Positions 9,059 to 17,896 of a DNA stretch of 64,000 nucleotides are shown here, one piece after another. The notes beneath the pieces were generated by a model, which saw only the letters and a list, made by a program, of their open reading frames with translations, did no database searches and was not told where the DNA came from. The DNA comes from Chloroflexia bacterium (GTDB taxonomy: Bacteria; Chloroflexota; Chloroflexia; Thermobaculales; Thermobaculaceae), in the NCBI GenBank assembly GCA_030446765.1, contig JAUJMR010000002.1, positions 279,407-343,406 on the forward strand, given 5' to 3'. A program made the position numbers and the translations under genes. Position 1 is the first letter of the stretch, and each line of letters begins with the position of its first letter.

Positions 9059-9126
9059 TGTCATTCCGAGCGTGCGAGGAATCCGTGGCCCAAGTGGACG
9101 GATCCCTCACTCCGTTCGGGATGACA
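9059..9126. repeat. Imperfect palindromic intergenic repeat (REP/MITE-like)
   Basis: The arms TGTCATTCCGAGCG (left) and CGTTCGGGATGACA (right) are inverted complements with few mismatches, and pairing can be extended inward through GAGGAATCC/GGATCCCTC. The 68-bp unit lies between the formate dehydrogenase operon and a LuxR-type gene. Its form resembles small dispersed palindromes of many environmental bacteria. No second copy occurs in this window. Confidence 0.6.
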
Positions 9127-9211
9127 TGCGATAGCCTTCAACCGGATTGCGTATGAGTCGTGATCAGACCTGGGTATTCGCCGGCTCGCGGGGGTGCGTT
9201 GTCTTTACTAG

Positions 9212-9817
9212 ATGCACCACTTTAGAACTCCAGCCCGTGCCGCTCCACGATGGGGGATCGAGTCCACCACGCCCGGGGTGGAGCGCTGGCTGTCGGATCT
9301 GCCTGACGGCAATTGGGATTCTGGCAGGCTACCCTCCTCGGTGCTGTCCGTCGCCGGCCGGGCACTGCGAATGGCTGAACATCCCGACGGTGCCGGCGAG
9401 GTCGCGGTCGCGCGAGCACTCTCGCGCTCCGGCACCTGGATCGTTCTCCATGGGGTCACACTCGATTCCGGCGGTTACCGCCGTGCCGCCGTCATCGTCG
9501 AGCCCGCACACCCCGCCCGGATCGCCCCGCTGCTTATGGCCGCTTACAGCCTGACTCAGCGCGAGCAGGACGTCACGCGACTGGTGCTGCAGGGCAACTC
9601 CACGACGGAGATCGCCGAGCGCCTCGTCGTCTCAGCAGACACCGTCCAGCAACACCTCAAGAGCGTGTTCGAGAAGACGGGCGTGCACAGTCGGCGCGAC
9701 CTCGTCGGCAAGGTCTTCTTCAACCATTACGAACCCCGCGTGCGTGATAACGAGCGCCGAGCGATTGCCGGGCGACCACTTCACAGTGGCCCTCTGGATC
9801 GGCGCACACCGGCCTGA
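9212..9817 (+). CDS. LuxR-type HTH transcriptional regulator, N-terminally short
   Basis: The C-terminal part (about residues 113-170) is a LuxR/GerE helix-turn-helix: LTQREQDVTRLVLQG, TTEIAERLVVSADTVQQHLK and FEKTGVHSRRDLVGK. The section before it (ERWLSDLP, LSVAGRAL, SGTWIVLHG, AAVIVEPA) resembles the C-terminal half of a PAS/GAF-like sensor region in related regulators. Those proteins usually have 100-150 more residues in front. A stop lies directly before the ATG at 9212, so this copy is either a short form or a truncated gene. Targets are unknown. Confidence 0.65.
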   Translation: MHHFRTPARAAPRWGIESTTPGVERWLSDLPDGNWDSGRLPSSVLSVAGRALRMAEHPDGAGEVAVARALSRSGTWIVLHGVTLDSGGYRRAAVIVEPAHPARIAPLLMAAYSLTQREQDVTRLVLQGNSTTEIAERLVVSADTVQQHLKSVFEKTGVHSRRDLVGKVFFNHYEPRVRDNERRAIAGRPLHSGPLDRRTPA

Positions 9818-10009
9818 TACAGTGCCTGATGACCCGGCAGGGGTGCCGTTCGATGGACGGTTTGCAAGGCCCACATAGAGCATAGGGGAGATGCGGCCGG
9901 CCTTGGGCTCATCGTCATCGGTTGACGCTCACCGCGTTGGCCCTGGCGTGCGTCTCGGAGACTCGGTAAGGCGTAGCGCCGCTGTTGTGCCAACCATATT
10001 CGTTTGGCG

Positions 10010-10330
10010 CTACTTGAGCTCGATGACGTAGTTGCGGTGGGGCGTCTCGCCGATGTTCGTCAGGCGGTTGTCCACCTTGCCGTCCGGTCCGGCGTTCACC
10101 CACGTTACCTGGTCGTCCTCAAACTGAATGTCCTGATAGTCCTCCGGATTGTCGGGGTCGGCGAAACGGATCAAGCCACCGGACACGACGATGAAGAAGT
10201 ACGGGAGTCGATGTACGTGCTTCTCCAGTTGCTCGCCCGGCCCAAGCGCCAGATCCCAAACGCGCACGCGATCGTTCTCGTACATGATGCTGGTGCCGAC
10301 GTTCTCGGTGGGTTCCGTGGCCACGGGCAA
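10010..10330 (-). CDS. Small cupin-domain protein
   Basis: A 106-residue protein of the single-domain cupin type: VRVWDLALGPGEQLEKHVHR near residue 22 holds the first cupin motif with metal-binding His residues, and FFIVVSGG the following strand. Cupins of this size bind a metal and either act as small-molecule enzymes or as sensors; no substrate can be read from the sequence. It starts 24 bp after the aminotransferase gene on the same strand, so the two probably form one transcript. Confidence 0.75.
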   Translation of the reverse strand: MPVATEPTENVGTSIMYENDRVRVWDLALGPGEQLEKHVHRLPYFFIVVSGGLIRFADPDNPEDYQDIQFEDDQVTWVNAGPDGKVDNRLTNIGETPHRNYVIELK

Positions 10331-10354
10331 ACCCCTTCCCTTCAGTATTTTCAG

Positions 10355-11542
10355 CTATGCTGTTCGGCTGCGCACGAACCGCCCGATACGCTCCAGCGCC
10401 GCCTCGATGTTCTCCATGGAGTTCGCGTAGCACAGCCGGACGTACCCCGCGCCCGACGGACCGAATGCATCGCCGGGCACTGTCACCACCTTCTCCTCGA
10501 CCAGTAGTGCCTCAACGAACTCCTCCGACGAAAGGCCGGTTGGTCGGATGTCCGGGAAGGCGTAGAACGCACCGCGCGGCTCGAACGTAGGCAGCCCGAT
10601 CCCATTCAGGCCATCCACGATAATCCTGCGACGCCGGTCATATTCCGCGAGCATCGCCTGAACATACGGCTCCCCGCCGTGCAGGGCCTCCAGGGCAGCG
10701 GCCTGGCCAGCGGTCGGCGCACACATAATCACATATTGGTGCACCTTCATCATCGCCTCGAGTAACTCGGCTGGGGCGCAAGCGTAGCCGACTCGCCAGC
10801 CGGTCATCGCGTAGTCCTTCGAGAAGCCTCCCAGCAGGACCGTCCGCTCCCACATGCCGGGCAGTGAGGCGAAGCTCGTGTGTTCCACGCCGTACGTGAG
10901 GCGGTCGTAGATCTCGTCCGCGATCACGAGCAGGTCGTGCCGCTGCGCGACCACCGCTATGCGCTTCAACTCTTCCCGTGGCAACACAGCGCCTGTCGGG
11001 TTGTTTGGATAGCCGAGCAGCAGCGCCTTCGTGCGCGGGGTGATGTGCCGCTCGATCTCTGCAGCGGTCGGCGCGAACTGCGTCTCCACACTTGTGGGCA
11101 CGAGCACGGGCACGGCGTCGGCGAGGACCACCGCCGGGACATACGCCACGTACGACGGATCCGGCACGATCATCTCATCGCCCGGGCCGAGCACCGCACG
11201 GCACGTTATGTCCAACGCTTCGGAGACCCCTACGGTGATGAGTATCTCGGAATGCGGATCGTATCTGACGTTATACAAGCGCTCCAGGTGCTCTGCGAGG
11301 CTCTCGCGCAGCTCAAAGAGGCCGTAATTCGAGGTGTACGCGGTGCGGCCCGCGCGGACGCTCGCGATCGCGGCCTCGCGCAGCGGCTCCGGTGTGGTGA
11401 AGTCGGGCTCACCCACGCCGAGGGAGATCACCCCCTCCATCCCGGAGATCATGTCGAAAAAACGCCGGATCCCGGACGCAGGTATCCTCGATACCCGGTC
11501 GTTCAAGAACCGTGAGACGCCAAGTTCGCGCGTAGCGGCCAT
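10355..11542 (-). CDS. PLP-dependent class I/II aminotransferase
   Basis: A fold-type I pyridoxal-phosphate aminotransferase of 395 residues, aspartate/aromatic-aminotransferase like. Visible motifs are SLGVGEPDFTTPEPLREA near residue 40, GYPNNPTGAVLPREEL near 168 (substrate carboxylate and PLP site), DEIYDRLTYG near 205 and LLGGFSKDYAMTGWRVGY near 230, with the Schiff-base Lys in SKDYAMTGWR. The ATG at 11542 is preferred because AAAGGA lies just upstream and it gives the normal length; an open frame runs farther up but has no site. The amino-acid substrate is not determined. It is followed by a cupin gene. Confidence 0.88.
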   Translation of the reverse strand: MAATRELGVSRFLNDRVSRIPASGIRRFFDMISGMEGVISLGVGEPDFTTPEPLREAAIASVRAGRTAYTSNYGLFELRESLAEHLERLYNVRYDPHSEILITVGVSEALDITCRAVLGPGDEMIVPDPSYVAYVPAVVLADAVPVLVPTSVETQFAPTAAEIERHITPRTKALLLGYPNNPTGAVLPREELKRIAVVAQRHDLLVIADEIYDRLTYGVEHTSFASLPGMWERTVLLGGFSKDYAMTGWRVGYACAPAELLEAMMKVHQYVIMCAPTAGQAAALEALHGGEPYVQAMLAEYDRRRRIIVDGLNGIGLPTFEPRGAFYAFPDIRPTGLSSEEFVEALLVEEKVVTVPGDAFGPSGAGYVRLCYANSMENIEAALERIGRFVRSRTA

Positions 11543-11572
11543 GTGGATATCGTCCTTTGCTGGATGCCGCTC

Positions 11573-11602
11573 ACTATATCGCCACCCCGACGCGCGTGTC
11601 AA
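11573..11602 (-). promoter_or_regulatory. Sigma-70-type promoter for the aminotransferase gene
   Basis: Read on the minus strand, TTGACA (11602-11597) and TATAGT (11578-11573) are 18 bp apart. The -10 box is about 30 bp before the ATG at 11542. The -35 is a perfect consensus. No operator-like repeat is evident. Confidence 0.6.
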
Positions 11603-11685
11603 ACCATTCCATGGCACAACGGTTGCCCATACCAGGTACGCACGAGAAGGTCGTGCGATGGAACACAACTACATAGGAGGACACA

Positions 11686-12195
11686 GTGGCACAAGGCAAG
11701 GAATTCGTGGTGCAGGAACTGAGCGACGCGCTCGCCGTCGAGAAGGCCATCGTCGAGAACGAGCGGACGCTCGCGAAAGCAGTCAAGGACGCGCAGCTCA
11801 AAGAGGCACTTGAGCAGATGGCCACCGAGGACGAGGGCCACGTGGCAAACTTCGAGCGCGTGCTGGAGAGCCTGGGCGCTAAGCCGATGAAGGTCGAGCC
11901 AGATGATCGCAAAATGGTCAACGCGCTCAAGAAGGTGGCGCAGGATGGCGAGGAGGAGATCGAGCGGCTAAGTGCCCACAGCCTGCTCAAGCACAAGGCA
12001 GTCGAGACGGGCGAGGTTTTTCATGCCCTCGCGGCACAACTTGGCAAGCCCAAGAGCATGCAGCCGCTGGATGTTAACCTTCGCGAGGACAAGCAGCACG
12101 CGAAGCAGCTGAGCACGTTGTCGCTGCAGTTGGCACAGGAGCAGGCCACGGGTGGTTCGGGCCTGCAGGAGCTTCAGGAAGCCGTCGGGGCGTAG
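11686..12195 (+). CDS. Ferritin-like four-helix protein (DUF892/YciE-like)
   Basis: A 169-residue all-helical protein with regularly spaced acidic residues: ELSDALAVEKAIVENERTLA, EQMATEDEGHVANFERVLE and AQDGEEEIERLSAHSLLKHK. EDEGH and similar motifs could be metal ligands as in ferritin-like proteins, though I cannot place all ligands. The GTG start at 11686 has a good TAGGAGGA ribosome site, better than any ATG nearby. Such proteins are often stress-induced. It is divergent from the aminotransferase gene and ends at a hairpin terminator. Confidence 0.65.
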   Translation: MAQGKEFVVQELSDALAVEKAIVENERTLAKAVKDAQLKEALEQMATEDEGHVANFERVLESLGAKPMKVEPDDRKMVNALKKVAQDGEEEIERLSAHSLLKHKAVETGEVFHALAAQLGKPKSMQPLDVNLREDKQHAKQLSTLSLQLAQEQATGGSGLQELQEAVGA

Positions 12196-12222
12196 GAAGC
12201 GCAGCAGACCCACAGGACTCGG

Positions 12223-12253
12223 TGCGGGGGGAGGCACGGTACGTCCCCCCGCA
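12223..12253. terminator. Hairpin between convergent genes
   Basis: TGCGGGGGGA (12223-12232) pairs perfectly with TCCCCCCGCA (12244-12253) over an 11-nt loop. It lies between the stop of the ferritin-like gene and the stop of the convergent small gene. No T-run follows on either strand, so termination efficiency is uncertain. Confidence 0.55.
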
Positions 12254-12282
12254 CATCTTAACGTGGAGATAGCGCCTGCGTT

Positions 12283-12516
12283 TTAGCCGCCACCACCACG
12301 TGAGATGCGGAAGAGCCCCTCGAAGCGCCGCGCAGTTTCCGGGCTTACCCCCATCTCGACGAGCGTCTCCTCACTCGCGGCGATCAGGGCACCCTGTTCG
12401 TCTGGTTCGAGATCATATCCGTCCAGTGCGTCGTAGGTCTGCTCCGTGAGCAGCGCCCGATATGCTTCGTCACTGATAGCGCGCTCGACAACGGTGTTGA
12501 CTGCGTCACGGCTCAT
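12283..12516 (-). CDS. 77-residue protein resembling a RiPP-type leader peptide
   Basis: The protein starts MSRDAVNTVVERAISDEAYR and continues ALDGYDLEPDEQGALIAA, ending in ISRGGGG. This arrangement (MSR, helix, DE/DP, then a Y-[DG]-L-x-x-x-E core) recalls the short Franean1_4349/Os1348-type precursors that are common in Chloroflexota. No YcaO, LanM, peptidase-transporter or other maturation gene is near, so a peptide natural product cannot be claimed. A strong GGGGGAGGG ribosome site precedes the ATG. Alternatively it is a plain small regulatory protein. Confidence 0.55.
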   Translation of the reverse strand: MSRDAVNTVVERAISDEAYRALLTEQTYDALDGYDLEPDEQGALIAASEETLVEMGVSPETARRFEGLFRISRGGGG

Positions 12517-12768
12517 ACTAACCCTCCCCCTTGGGTGGGTGCAAGAGCGATGCCAGTCGTATCCGCCCCTTGCGCGATTGACGCGGACCCAGCATGAGTC
12601 TATAATCAGCGCTACCGGAGCAGCAGGCTGGTGTGCCCTTGATGACAGTTATCGCCGCGCCCCATACGATACCCGCAACCTGGACGTCCGGCAGGCGTGT
12701 GCCTGTGCCGGGCGTTTCGCTTTGCCGGCCTGCTTGCGTGGGTATCGCGGGCGGAAGGAGAGTCCCAC

Positions 12769-13065
12769 GTGAACTCAGGACTGATAGGCAAGATCGAGAA
12801 GGCTCACCGATACGCACAGGAACCCGAACGCATCCGCATAACCGCTATCACTGCGACCTTTAACGGCGATAACAGTTCATATAATCTTTCTCTGGAGGGC
12901 GATACCTGGGTGTGTAATTGTCACACGCATGAGACGTTTGGTGATTGCCAGCATGTGATGGCGATGCAGCAACTGCTCCGCCCGATGCTGAGCGAGGATG
13001 CGCAGAGCAGCGGGCAGCCCGGTCTGGCCAGCGCGATGGACGGCGCGAGCGCCACGCCCCGCTAG
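12769..13065 (+). CDS. Small SWIM-type zinc-finger protein
   Basis: A 98-residue protein whose central section WVCNCHTHETFGDCQHVMAM fits the SWIM pattern CxCx(n)CxH, a zinc-binding motif used for DNA or protein contacts. The part before it (RIRITAITATFNGDNSSYNL) forms the usual short beta region. GTG at 12769 follows GGAAGGAGA, so it is chosen over an in-frame ATG upstream. The next gene starts 20 bp downstream, suggesting co-transcription. Confidence 0.7.
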   Translation: MNSGLIGKIEKAHRYAQEPERIRITAITATFNGDNSSYNLSLEGDTWVCNCHTHETFGDCQHVMAMQQLLRPMLSEDAQSSGQPGLASAMDGASATPR

Positions 13066-13085
13066 CGAGCCGGACGGCAGACGCG

Positions 13086-13679
13086 GTGTATCAGTCGGAC
13101 GGTGGCGAGAATCCCGGCCTCTTCACGGTGGTCGGGATTCTTTTCGCGTTGCTCCTTGGCGCAGGAGTCTTCATTTTGCTGTACAGCGCGCTCGCACCTC
13201 AAGACTCAGCCTCCGGGGGAGTACTGCCCCCGCTGGTACTCGTGACTCAAACTCCGAGCGACCAGCCCGGGGAAACAACGCCAGCCGCCCCAGCAACCGT
13301 GGCCGGCACCCCGGCCGCCACACCGGTTGTCACGCCGGTTGTCACGATTGCATCCGCGTCTCCAACAGCGGAGGCGACCGGCACCGAACAGGCGGCGGTC
13401 ACCCCCTCACCGGCGGTCGCCCGCGCGACCGGCACGCCGACCACGCGGCCCACTCCGCCCCCAGTCATTACATTTCGCGTCGCATCGAACGGGCTCGGGC
13501 TGAACGTGCGGCGCATGCCCTCGCTCACGAGCGGCATCCTGGAGCGCCTGCCTGACGGCTCGACGGTGCGGGGTCTAGGACAGACCCGACGGGCCGGAGG
13601 GGTGCAGTGGCGAAGAGTCCGTACCAGCACCGACACAACGGGATGGGCGAGCGCGGACGTACTGCAACCGGCGCCGTAG
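13086..13679 (+). CDS. Membrane-anchored protein with C-terminal bacterial SH3 domain
   Basis: About 197 residues from a GTG at 13086. One membrane segment (FTVVGILFALLLGAGVFIL) near residues 13-35 is followed by a Thr/Pro/Ala-rich linker of about 80 residues. The C-terminal 65 residues are an SH3_3-like domain: GLNVRRMPSLTSGILERLPD, then GVQWRRVRT and GWASADVL. Such domains in exported proteins often bind cell-wall material or other proteins. The topology puts the SH3 domain outside the membrane. The start could lie farther upstream, but that would overlap the SWIM gene. Confidence 0.7.
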   Translation: MYQSDGGENPGLFTVVGILFALLLGAGVFILLYSALAPQDSASGGVLPPLVLVTQTPSDQPGETTPAAPATVAGTPAATPVVTPVVTIASASPTAEATGTEQAAVTPSPAVARATGTPTTRPTPPPVITFRVASNGLGLNVRRMPSLTSGILERLPDGSTVRGLGQTRRAGGVQWRRVRTSTDTTGWASADVLQPAP

Positions 13680-14131
13680 CGCTCCTCGGCTCACCCGACT
13701 CGGCGCTGTGGCAACCATCGGGTAAGAAGGCGTCTCTTCCATCACGCTGGTTATCTGCGCGGCACAGACTTTGGCACGAGTCGGTGGGAGGGCACGCCGC
13801 AGCACACCTTCACCTATGATCCCTTCTCCTCCTCGACTATCCTCAGACTTGCCGGCCCGCTTTCGACCCCCTGTCCGTCATGCGATGGGCCTAACGAAAC
13901 CGAGCTAGAGCACTTCTGCTGCTCCAGCTTCCCCAACTACCACAATCAGTAAATGTTCCTACGCGTCTTCGACGAGATCGCTGAAGCGCGCATCGAGGCG
14001 TTCCAAACGTCGATGCGGACTCGAAGTGGGCAAACGGAGCCTGCGATTTCACCGCTCCATGGATCTGCACCGTCGCAGCTGACTCTTGAGCCCCTAACGC
14101 CACCACCCCGTGTCAATGTTCACGATAATTA
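13680..14131. other. Gene-free stretch left of the ISL3 element
   Basis: Short open frames on both strands have no recognisable protein character and no ribosome sites. I see no RNA gene or repeat. It may be old non-functional sequence around the transposon insertion. Confidence 0.4.
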
Positions 14132-15986
14132 GGTTCTTCCGACATTCCGTAGCCGCTTGTAGTCCTGGTGGGCGGGTCACTGAGGCGGTTGCTCGGGCCT
14201 CGTCGCAAGCATACCCGACAGTAGTAACTCCTCGAGTCGATGGTAGGCGACATCGGCAGCACCTTGAACACGGGCGTCGTCGGCTCGGGGAGAGCGATGC
14301 GCAAGACTCTCCTCCTCAAGCAACTCATGAACCCTGCACGGCCATACATCTGCCTTTTCAGGCTTGAGTTGATCGGCCCTCCACGATGACCACTCGGTGC
14401 CCCCACCTCCGACAGATCCCGGCGGAGCCCAGAAGCAAATCCCACCAGCTCCGCTATCCGACTGCTTCCTCGCAGCCAGACATCCAGCCCCTCCCCGTCT
14501 CGCTGCCTCACTATCCGACCAAACTCGTGTGACCACGCGCTCTAGCATCCTGCCTTCAGGACAGAGCTCGCAGAAGCGTTCGAGGTACACCTGCTCCTTG
14601 GGACGAAGCTCGTCACTGTCTTCAGAAACAGCCAGGACGCTCGCCTTGGGGTGTAGCTCGGGACTCGAGGGAGGAGCTTGCTTCCTCCCCAAAGACCTAC
14701 ACGACCTCCCGCGCCTGCTGCCCTCGGGTCGCCACGTATGGACGTAGCGGCGTACGGTCACGGCTGAGCCCTCAAAGCCATCGCGCTGGAGTTCGGTGGA
14801 GTTGCGCGGCACCTGGACAACCCTCGTTCCATCGTCGCCTCAGGTAAGCCTCGTAACCTCCAGCATGTTCGGTAAATGCTTCGTCGCTCCGCCCGCATAC
14901 TCCGGGAAGCTTCCCGCCGCCAGAAAGCTCCTCACCGTCGCTCTGCTCCTCCTTCGCCATCGCCTCCGGCTCAGTCCTCAAGCGCGACGACTCGGTCATA
15001 GCGCCCCTTCCTGCGCTCGCGCGTCTGCCGCTTCCTCTCCTCCGCTTTGGTCGGCTGCCTCGCAGAGTCGACGTAGGGACGGGAGTGGAGCGGGCAGCGC
15101 CCGAGGCTTGGACGACTCCGACGCTTCGGCTGCAAGAGCACCCGCGGTGGCTTCCAGCTGTTTGTGCCGCCTCATCAGGAAGTGTTCGACCGCATCGCCC
15201 AGATTGCGAAGCAGGTGCCATCTGTCAGCCACCTGCAACTGCGTCTGTGCGCCCCGCCTCCCTCCCTCGGCGTAGATCTCGCTCCTGTCTCGGGCTATCA
15301 CCTCCACGCCCGGATGTTCAAAAGCCAGTGCGAGAACGATTCCGAGGACCTGTCGGGCAAGAGGTCCACCGGGAGATGATGCTCGAGATCCACCAGCATC
15401 GTGCCGAAACGCACTCGCTTATAGCTCCAGTCATCTACGCCAAGCGCTGAAGGTGTTGGTCGCTCGGGGAAGTGAGCTGCGCGCAGGATATGAAGCAGCG
15501 TATCCGCGCTTACCCTGATCCAACAAGCTGCCGCTCTGGCGCCCGCTTCCTCCCAGCTCATAGGCGATACCCAGCAACATATCGGTGAGTCTCCCGGTGC
15601 GCCTGGCACTTACTGTCGTTCCGACCAGGCGTTCGGAGAAGACCTTCCTGGGGCAGTCGGGGTTACGGCAACGGAAGTGATGAGCGCGCACCACCAGCCT
15701 CACACGCCTCCCCGACCAGGGCAGGTCAGTGTCCGCTCGCAATACCTGTGGATCCTCGAGGACGGCTGACCGCACACGGAACACTTACCGTCGCGAACGA
15801 TGCAACGCGCCTCAATCGTGACGCCGCGCCCATCGATAGCGACGTGCTCGAGCGCAAGTCCCTCTGGCAAGAGTTGCCAGAGTTCCCAGCCCATCCGCGC
15901 TCCCTCCGCCGGGTACTTCCCAGGCCACCCGACGGAGGAATCTAACCACAACATCTTGTACCCGCCACCCAAAGCTCGGAAGAGCC
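14132..15986 (-). mobile_element. Degenerate ISL3-family insertion sequence
   Basis: The ends are inverted: GGTTCTTCCGACATTCCG at 14132 and, on the minus strand from 15986, GGCTCTTCCGAGCTTTGG. They share GG-Y-TCTTCCGA and further positions. Between them is a minus-strand transposase of ISL3 type with many frame breaks. Flanks are AT-rich and share AATTA, but no clean 8-bp target duplication is seen, which fits an old copy. The element lies 139 bp upstream of the hrcA -35 box. Confidence 0.8.
14170..15894 (-). pseudogene. ISL3-family transposase, multiply frameshifted
   Basis: From ATG at 15894 the reading is MGWELWQLLPEGLALEHVAI followed by a zinc-finger section (CSVCG, later CRNPDCPRKVFSERL). 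After frame changes come GVDDWSYKRVRFGTMLVDLE and VIARDRSEIYAEG and QVADRWHLLRNL, the DDE catalytic core of ISL3 transposases. The C-terminal LKRQMYGRAGF is found near 14350-14320 in yet another frame. At least five frame changes are needed. The protein cannot be made, so the element is dead unless complemented. Confidence 0.85.
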
Positions 15987-16124
15987 AAATTACCACGAAC
16001 AACGACACCCCGCGGTCCGCCTGCCTCCGCACACCTTTCCCGTAGCCGTCCTGCACCCCCTGCTGGATCGCCATTCGAGGAGCTGGTGCAGGCCGCGCTG
16101 CCGGACGCGATGCGTGCAACGAAC

Positions 16125-16153
16125 TTGACAGGCGGCCGCTCAATTGCTATTCT
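16125..16153 (+). promoter_or_regulatory. Promoter of the hrcA-grpE-dnaK operon
   Basis: TTGACA (16125-16130) and TATTCT (16148-16153) are separated by 17 bp. The CIRCE operator begins 9 bp after the -10 box, so bound HrcA would cover the transcription start. Confidence 0.8.
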
Positions 16154-16162
16154 ATACCCACA

Positions 16163-16189
16163 TTAGCACTCTATGGATGAGAGTGCTAA
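16163..16189. promoter_or_regulatory. CIRCE operator (HrcA binding site)
   Basis: TTAGCACTC, nine bases, then GAGTGCTAA: a perfect match to the CIRCE consensus. HrcA repressor binds this inverted repeat and releases it when GroE is titrated by unfolded protein. The site lies between the promoter and the hrcA gene, so the operon is autoregulated and heat-inducible. Confidence 0.97.
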
Positions 16190-16238
16190 CTACAGTGCGG
16201 CGGCTCAGAGAGTACTCCGTAGCCTCACCGGGAATGGT

Positions 16239-17309
16239 ATGGAAAAGCAGCTAAGTGATCGATCAAAGCAGGTCCTGAAACTCGTTATCGAAGAGTACAT
16301 CGCCACCGCGCGCCCGGTTGGCTCAGAAGTGTTACGCGAGAAATACAAGCTCGCCGTTTCCTCCGCCACGTTGCGCGCTGAGATGGCGGAACTCGAGCGC
16401 CAGGGGTACCTGGCGCACCGGCACACCAGTGGCGGCAGAGTACCGTCCGAGAGCGGCTACCGCCTCTTTGTTGAGAACTTGATGAACCGGATGGGCCTGA
16501 GCAGCTCGGACATGCGGCGGGTCGAGCACCAGTTTCATCAGGTCGAGGGTAACCCGGACCTGACCCGGTGGGCGGAGTTGGCCGCCTCGGTGCTCGCGCA
16601 GCTCGCGCGCAACGCCGTACTGGTCACCGTCCCTCGATCGGAAGCGACGGCATTGAAGCAGGTACAACTCATCCACCTCAACGACCGATCGGCGCTCACC
16701 ATCGCTGTGATGGACGATGGAAGTGTGCGGCAGTCCGTTTGCCTGCTGCCGTATGTCACCTCGCAGGAAGAGCTCAACAGCGTCTCCGCCGCCCTGAACG
16801 CCGCGTTCGCGGGCTGTGTGCCGATTGAGATGCCGTTACGAACGCAGGGGCTTAGCGGGATCGCTGCGGAGGTCGCTCCCCAGGTGCTCGGCGTCGTGCG
16901 TCAGAATGGGTCGCGTGGCACGGTTAGCCATAGCGGTCTCATCAACATGCTCGCGCAGCCGGAGTTCCGCCAGAGCGACGCGGCTCGTCCGCTGGTGGAG
17001 ATCCTGGAAGGTGGGGCGCTCGTGAACGAGTTGACCGATCGCGTGGTGAACCGATCCGGTGTGCACGTCATCATCGGTTCAGAGAACCCACTTCAGGAGA
17101 TGGCGTCGTGCAGCATCGTGACCGCGTCGTACACCGCTCAGGGCGGCGGCTACGGCCTCCTGACGGTCGTGGGGCCGACCAGGATGCAGTACGAGCGCAC
17201 GATCTCGTCGGTATATTACGTATCTCGGTTGCTGAGCAGCATGCTGCATAGCGACCACGAGAGCATCAGACACGCTGAGTCGAGGAGGTTCGATGACACA
17301 GCAGATTGA
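16239..17309 (+). CDS. hrcA: Heat-inducible transcription repressor HrcA
   Basis: HrcA represses class I heat-shock operons by binding CIRCE. The N-terminal winged helix reads LSDRSKQVLKLVIEEYIATA and PVGSEVL, with SSATLRAEMAELERQGYL and HTSGGRVPSESGYR following. The dimerisation and inserted domains continue to the usual length of about 356 residues, with SGVHVIIGSENP near residue 285. ATG at 16239 gives this length; an in-frame ATG at 16173 falls in the CIRCE spacer and is unlikely. The 3' end overlaps grpE by 17 bp. Confidence 0.96.
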   Translation: MEKQLSDRSKQVLKLVIEEYIATARPVGSEVLREKYKLAVSSATLRAEMAELERQGYLAHRHTSGGRVPSESGYRLFVENLMNRMGLSSSDMRRVEHQFHQVEGNPDLTRWAELAASVLAQLARNAVLVTVPRSEATALKQVQLIHLNDRSALTIAVMDDGSVRQSVCLLPYVTSQEELNSVSAALNAAFAGCVPIEMPLRTQGLSGIAAEVAPQVLGVVRQNGSRGTVSHSGLINMLAQPEFRQSDAARPLVEILEGGALVNELTDRVVNRSGVHVIIGSENPLQEMASCSIVTASYTAQGGGYGLLTVVGPTRMQYERTISSVYYVSRLLSSMLHSDHESIRHAESRRFDDTAD

Positions 17310-17865
17310 AAATGATCAGCCGACGGAAGCTGCGGAGCTCGAAGCACCAGTCAACGAGGAAGAGGCCGTTGCTGAAACCGAGGCGACAGAGCCTGCTAGT
17401 CCAGAGGTCACCCTGGAGGAGCAACTGGCCCGAGAGCAAGAGCGCTCTAGCGGGTATCTGGAGGAGTTGCAGCGGGAGCGGGCATCGTTCATCAATTACC
17501 GGAGGCGCACCGAGCAGGAGCGTGAGAACTGGGCACGTGAGGCTAACGCCGCGCTGATCTTCAACGTGCTGCCCGTGCTCGACGACTTCGAGCGTGCCCG
17601 TGGTGCGATTCCCGAAGACCAGCAGGATGCAGCGTGGGTGGACGGCCTCATGCTCGTCGGCCGCAAGCTGGATTCCACACTGGAACTGGCGGGACTACGT
17701 CAGATAGAGGCAATGGGCAAGCCGTTCGATCCCACGCTGCACGAGGCCGTGTCCGTGCAGCCCGCCGAGGGCGAGGAGCCGGGCATGGTTGTCGAGGAAT
17801 ACCGCAAGGGGTACATGCTCGGAGACCGCGTTCTGCGCCCAAGCATGGTTCGGGTAACGCGTTAG
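17293..17865 (+). CDS. grpE: Nucleotide exchange factor GrpE
   Basis: GrpE releases ADP from DnaK. The 190-residue protein has an acidic, disordered N-terminus (residues 1-45), a long coiled coil (LAREQERSSGYLEELQRERA) and the C-terminal beta domain with NVLPVLDDFERARG and RVLRPSMVRVTR. The segment YRRRTEQERENWAREANA is the usual helix before the dimer head. Overlap with hrcA and a 31-bp gap to dnaK place it in the heat-shock operon. Confidence 0.96.
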   Translation: MTQQIENDQPTEAAELEAPVNEEEAVAETEATEPASPEVTLEEQLAREQERSSGYLEELQRERASFINYRRRTEQERENWAREANAALIFNVLPVLDDFERARGAIPEDQQDAAWVDGLMLVGRKLDSTLELAGLRQIEAMGKPFDPTLHEAVSVQPAEGEEPGMVVEEYRKGYMLGDRVLRPSMVRVTR

Positions 17866-17896
17866 TGATGTATAGAAAAGAGGAGTCTGTATAACT

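Noticed and set aside
16173..16238. Upstream ATG at 16173 as start of hrcA
   Set aside because: It lies in the CIRCE spacer at about the transcription start, and the added residues do not match HrcA proteins.
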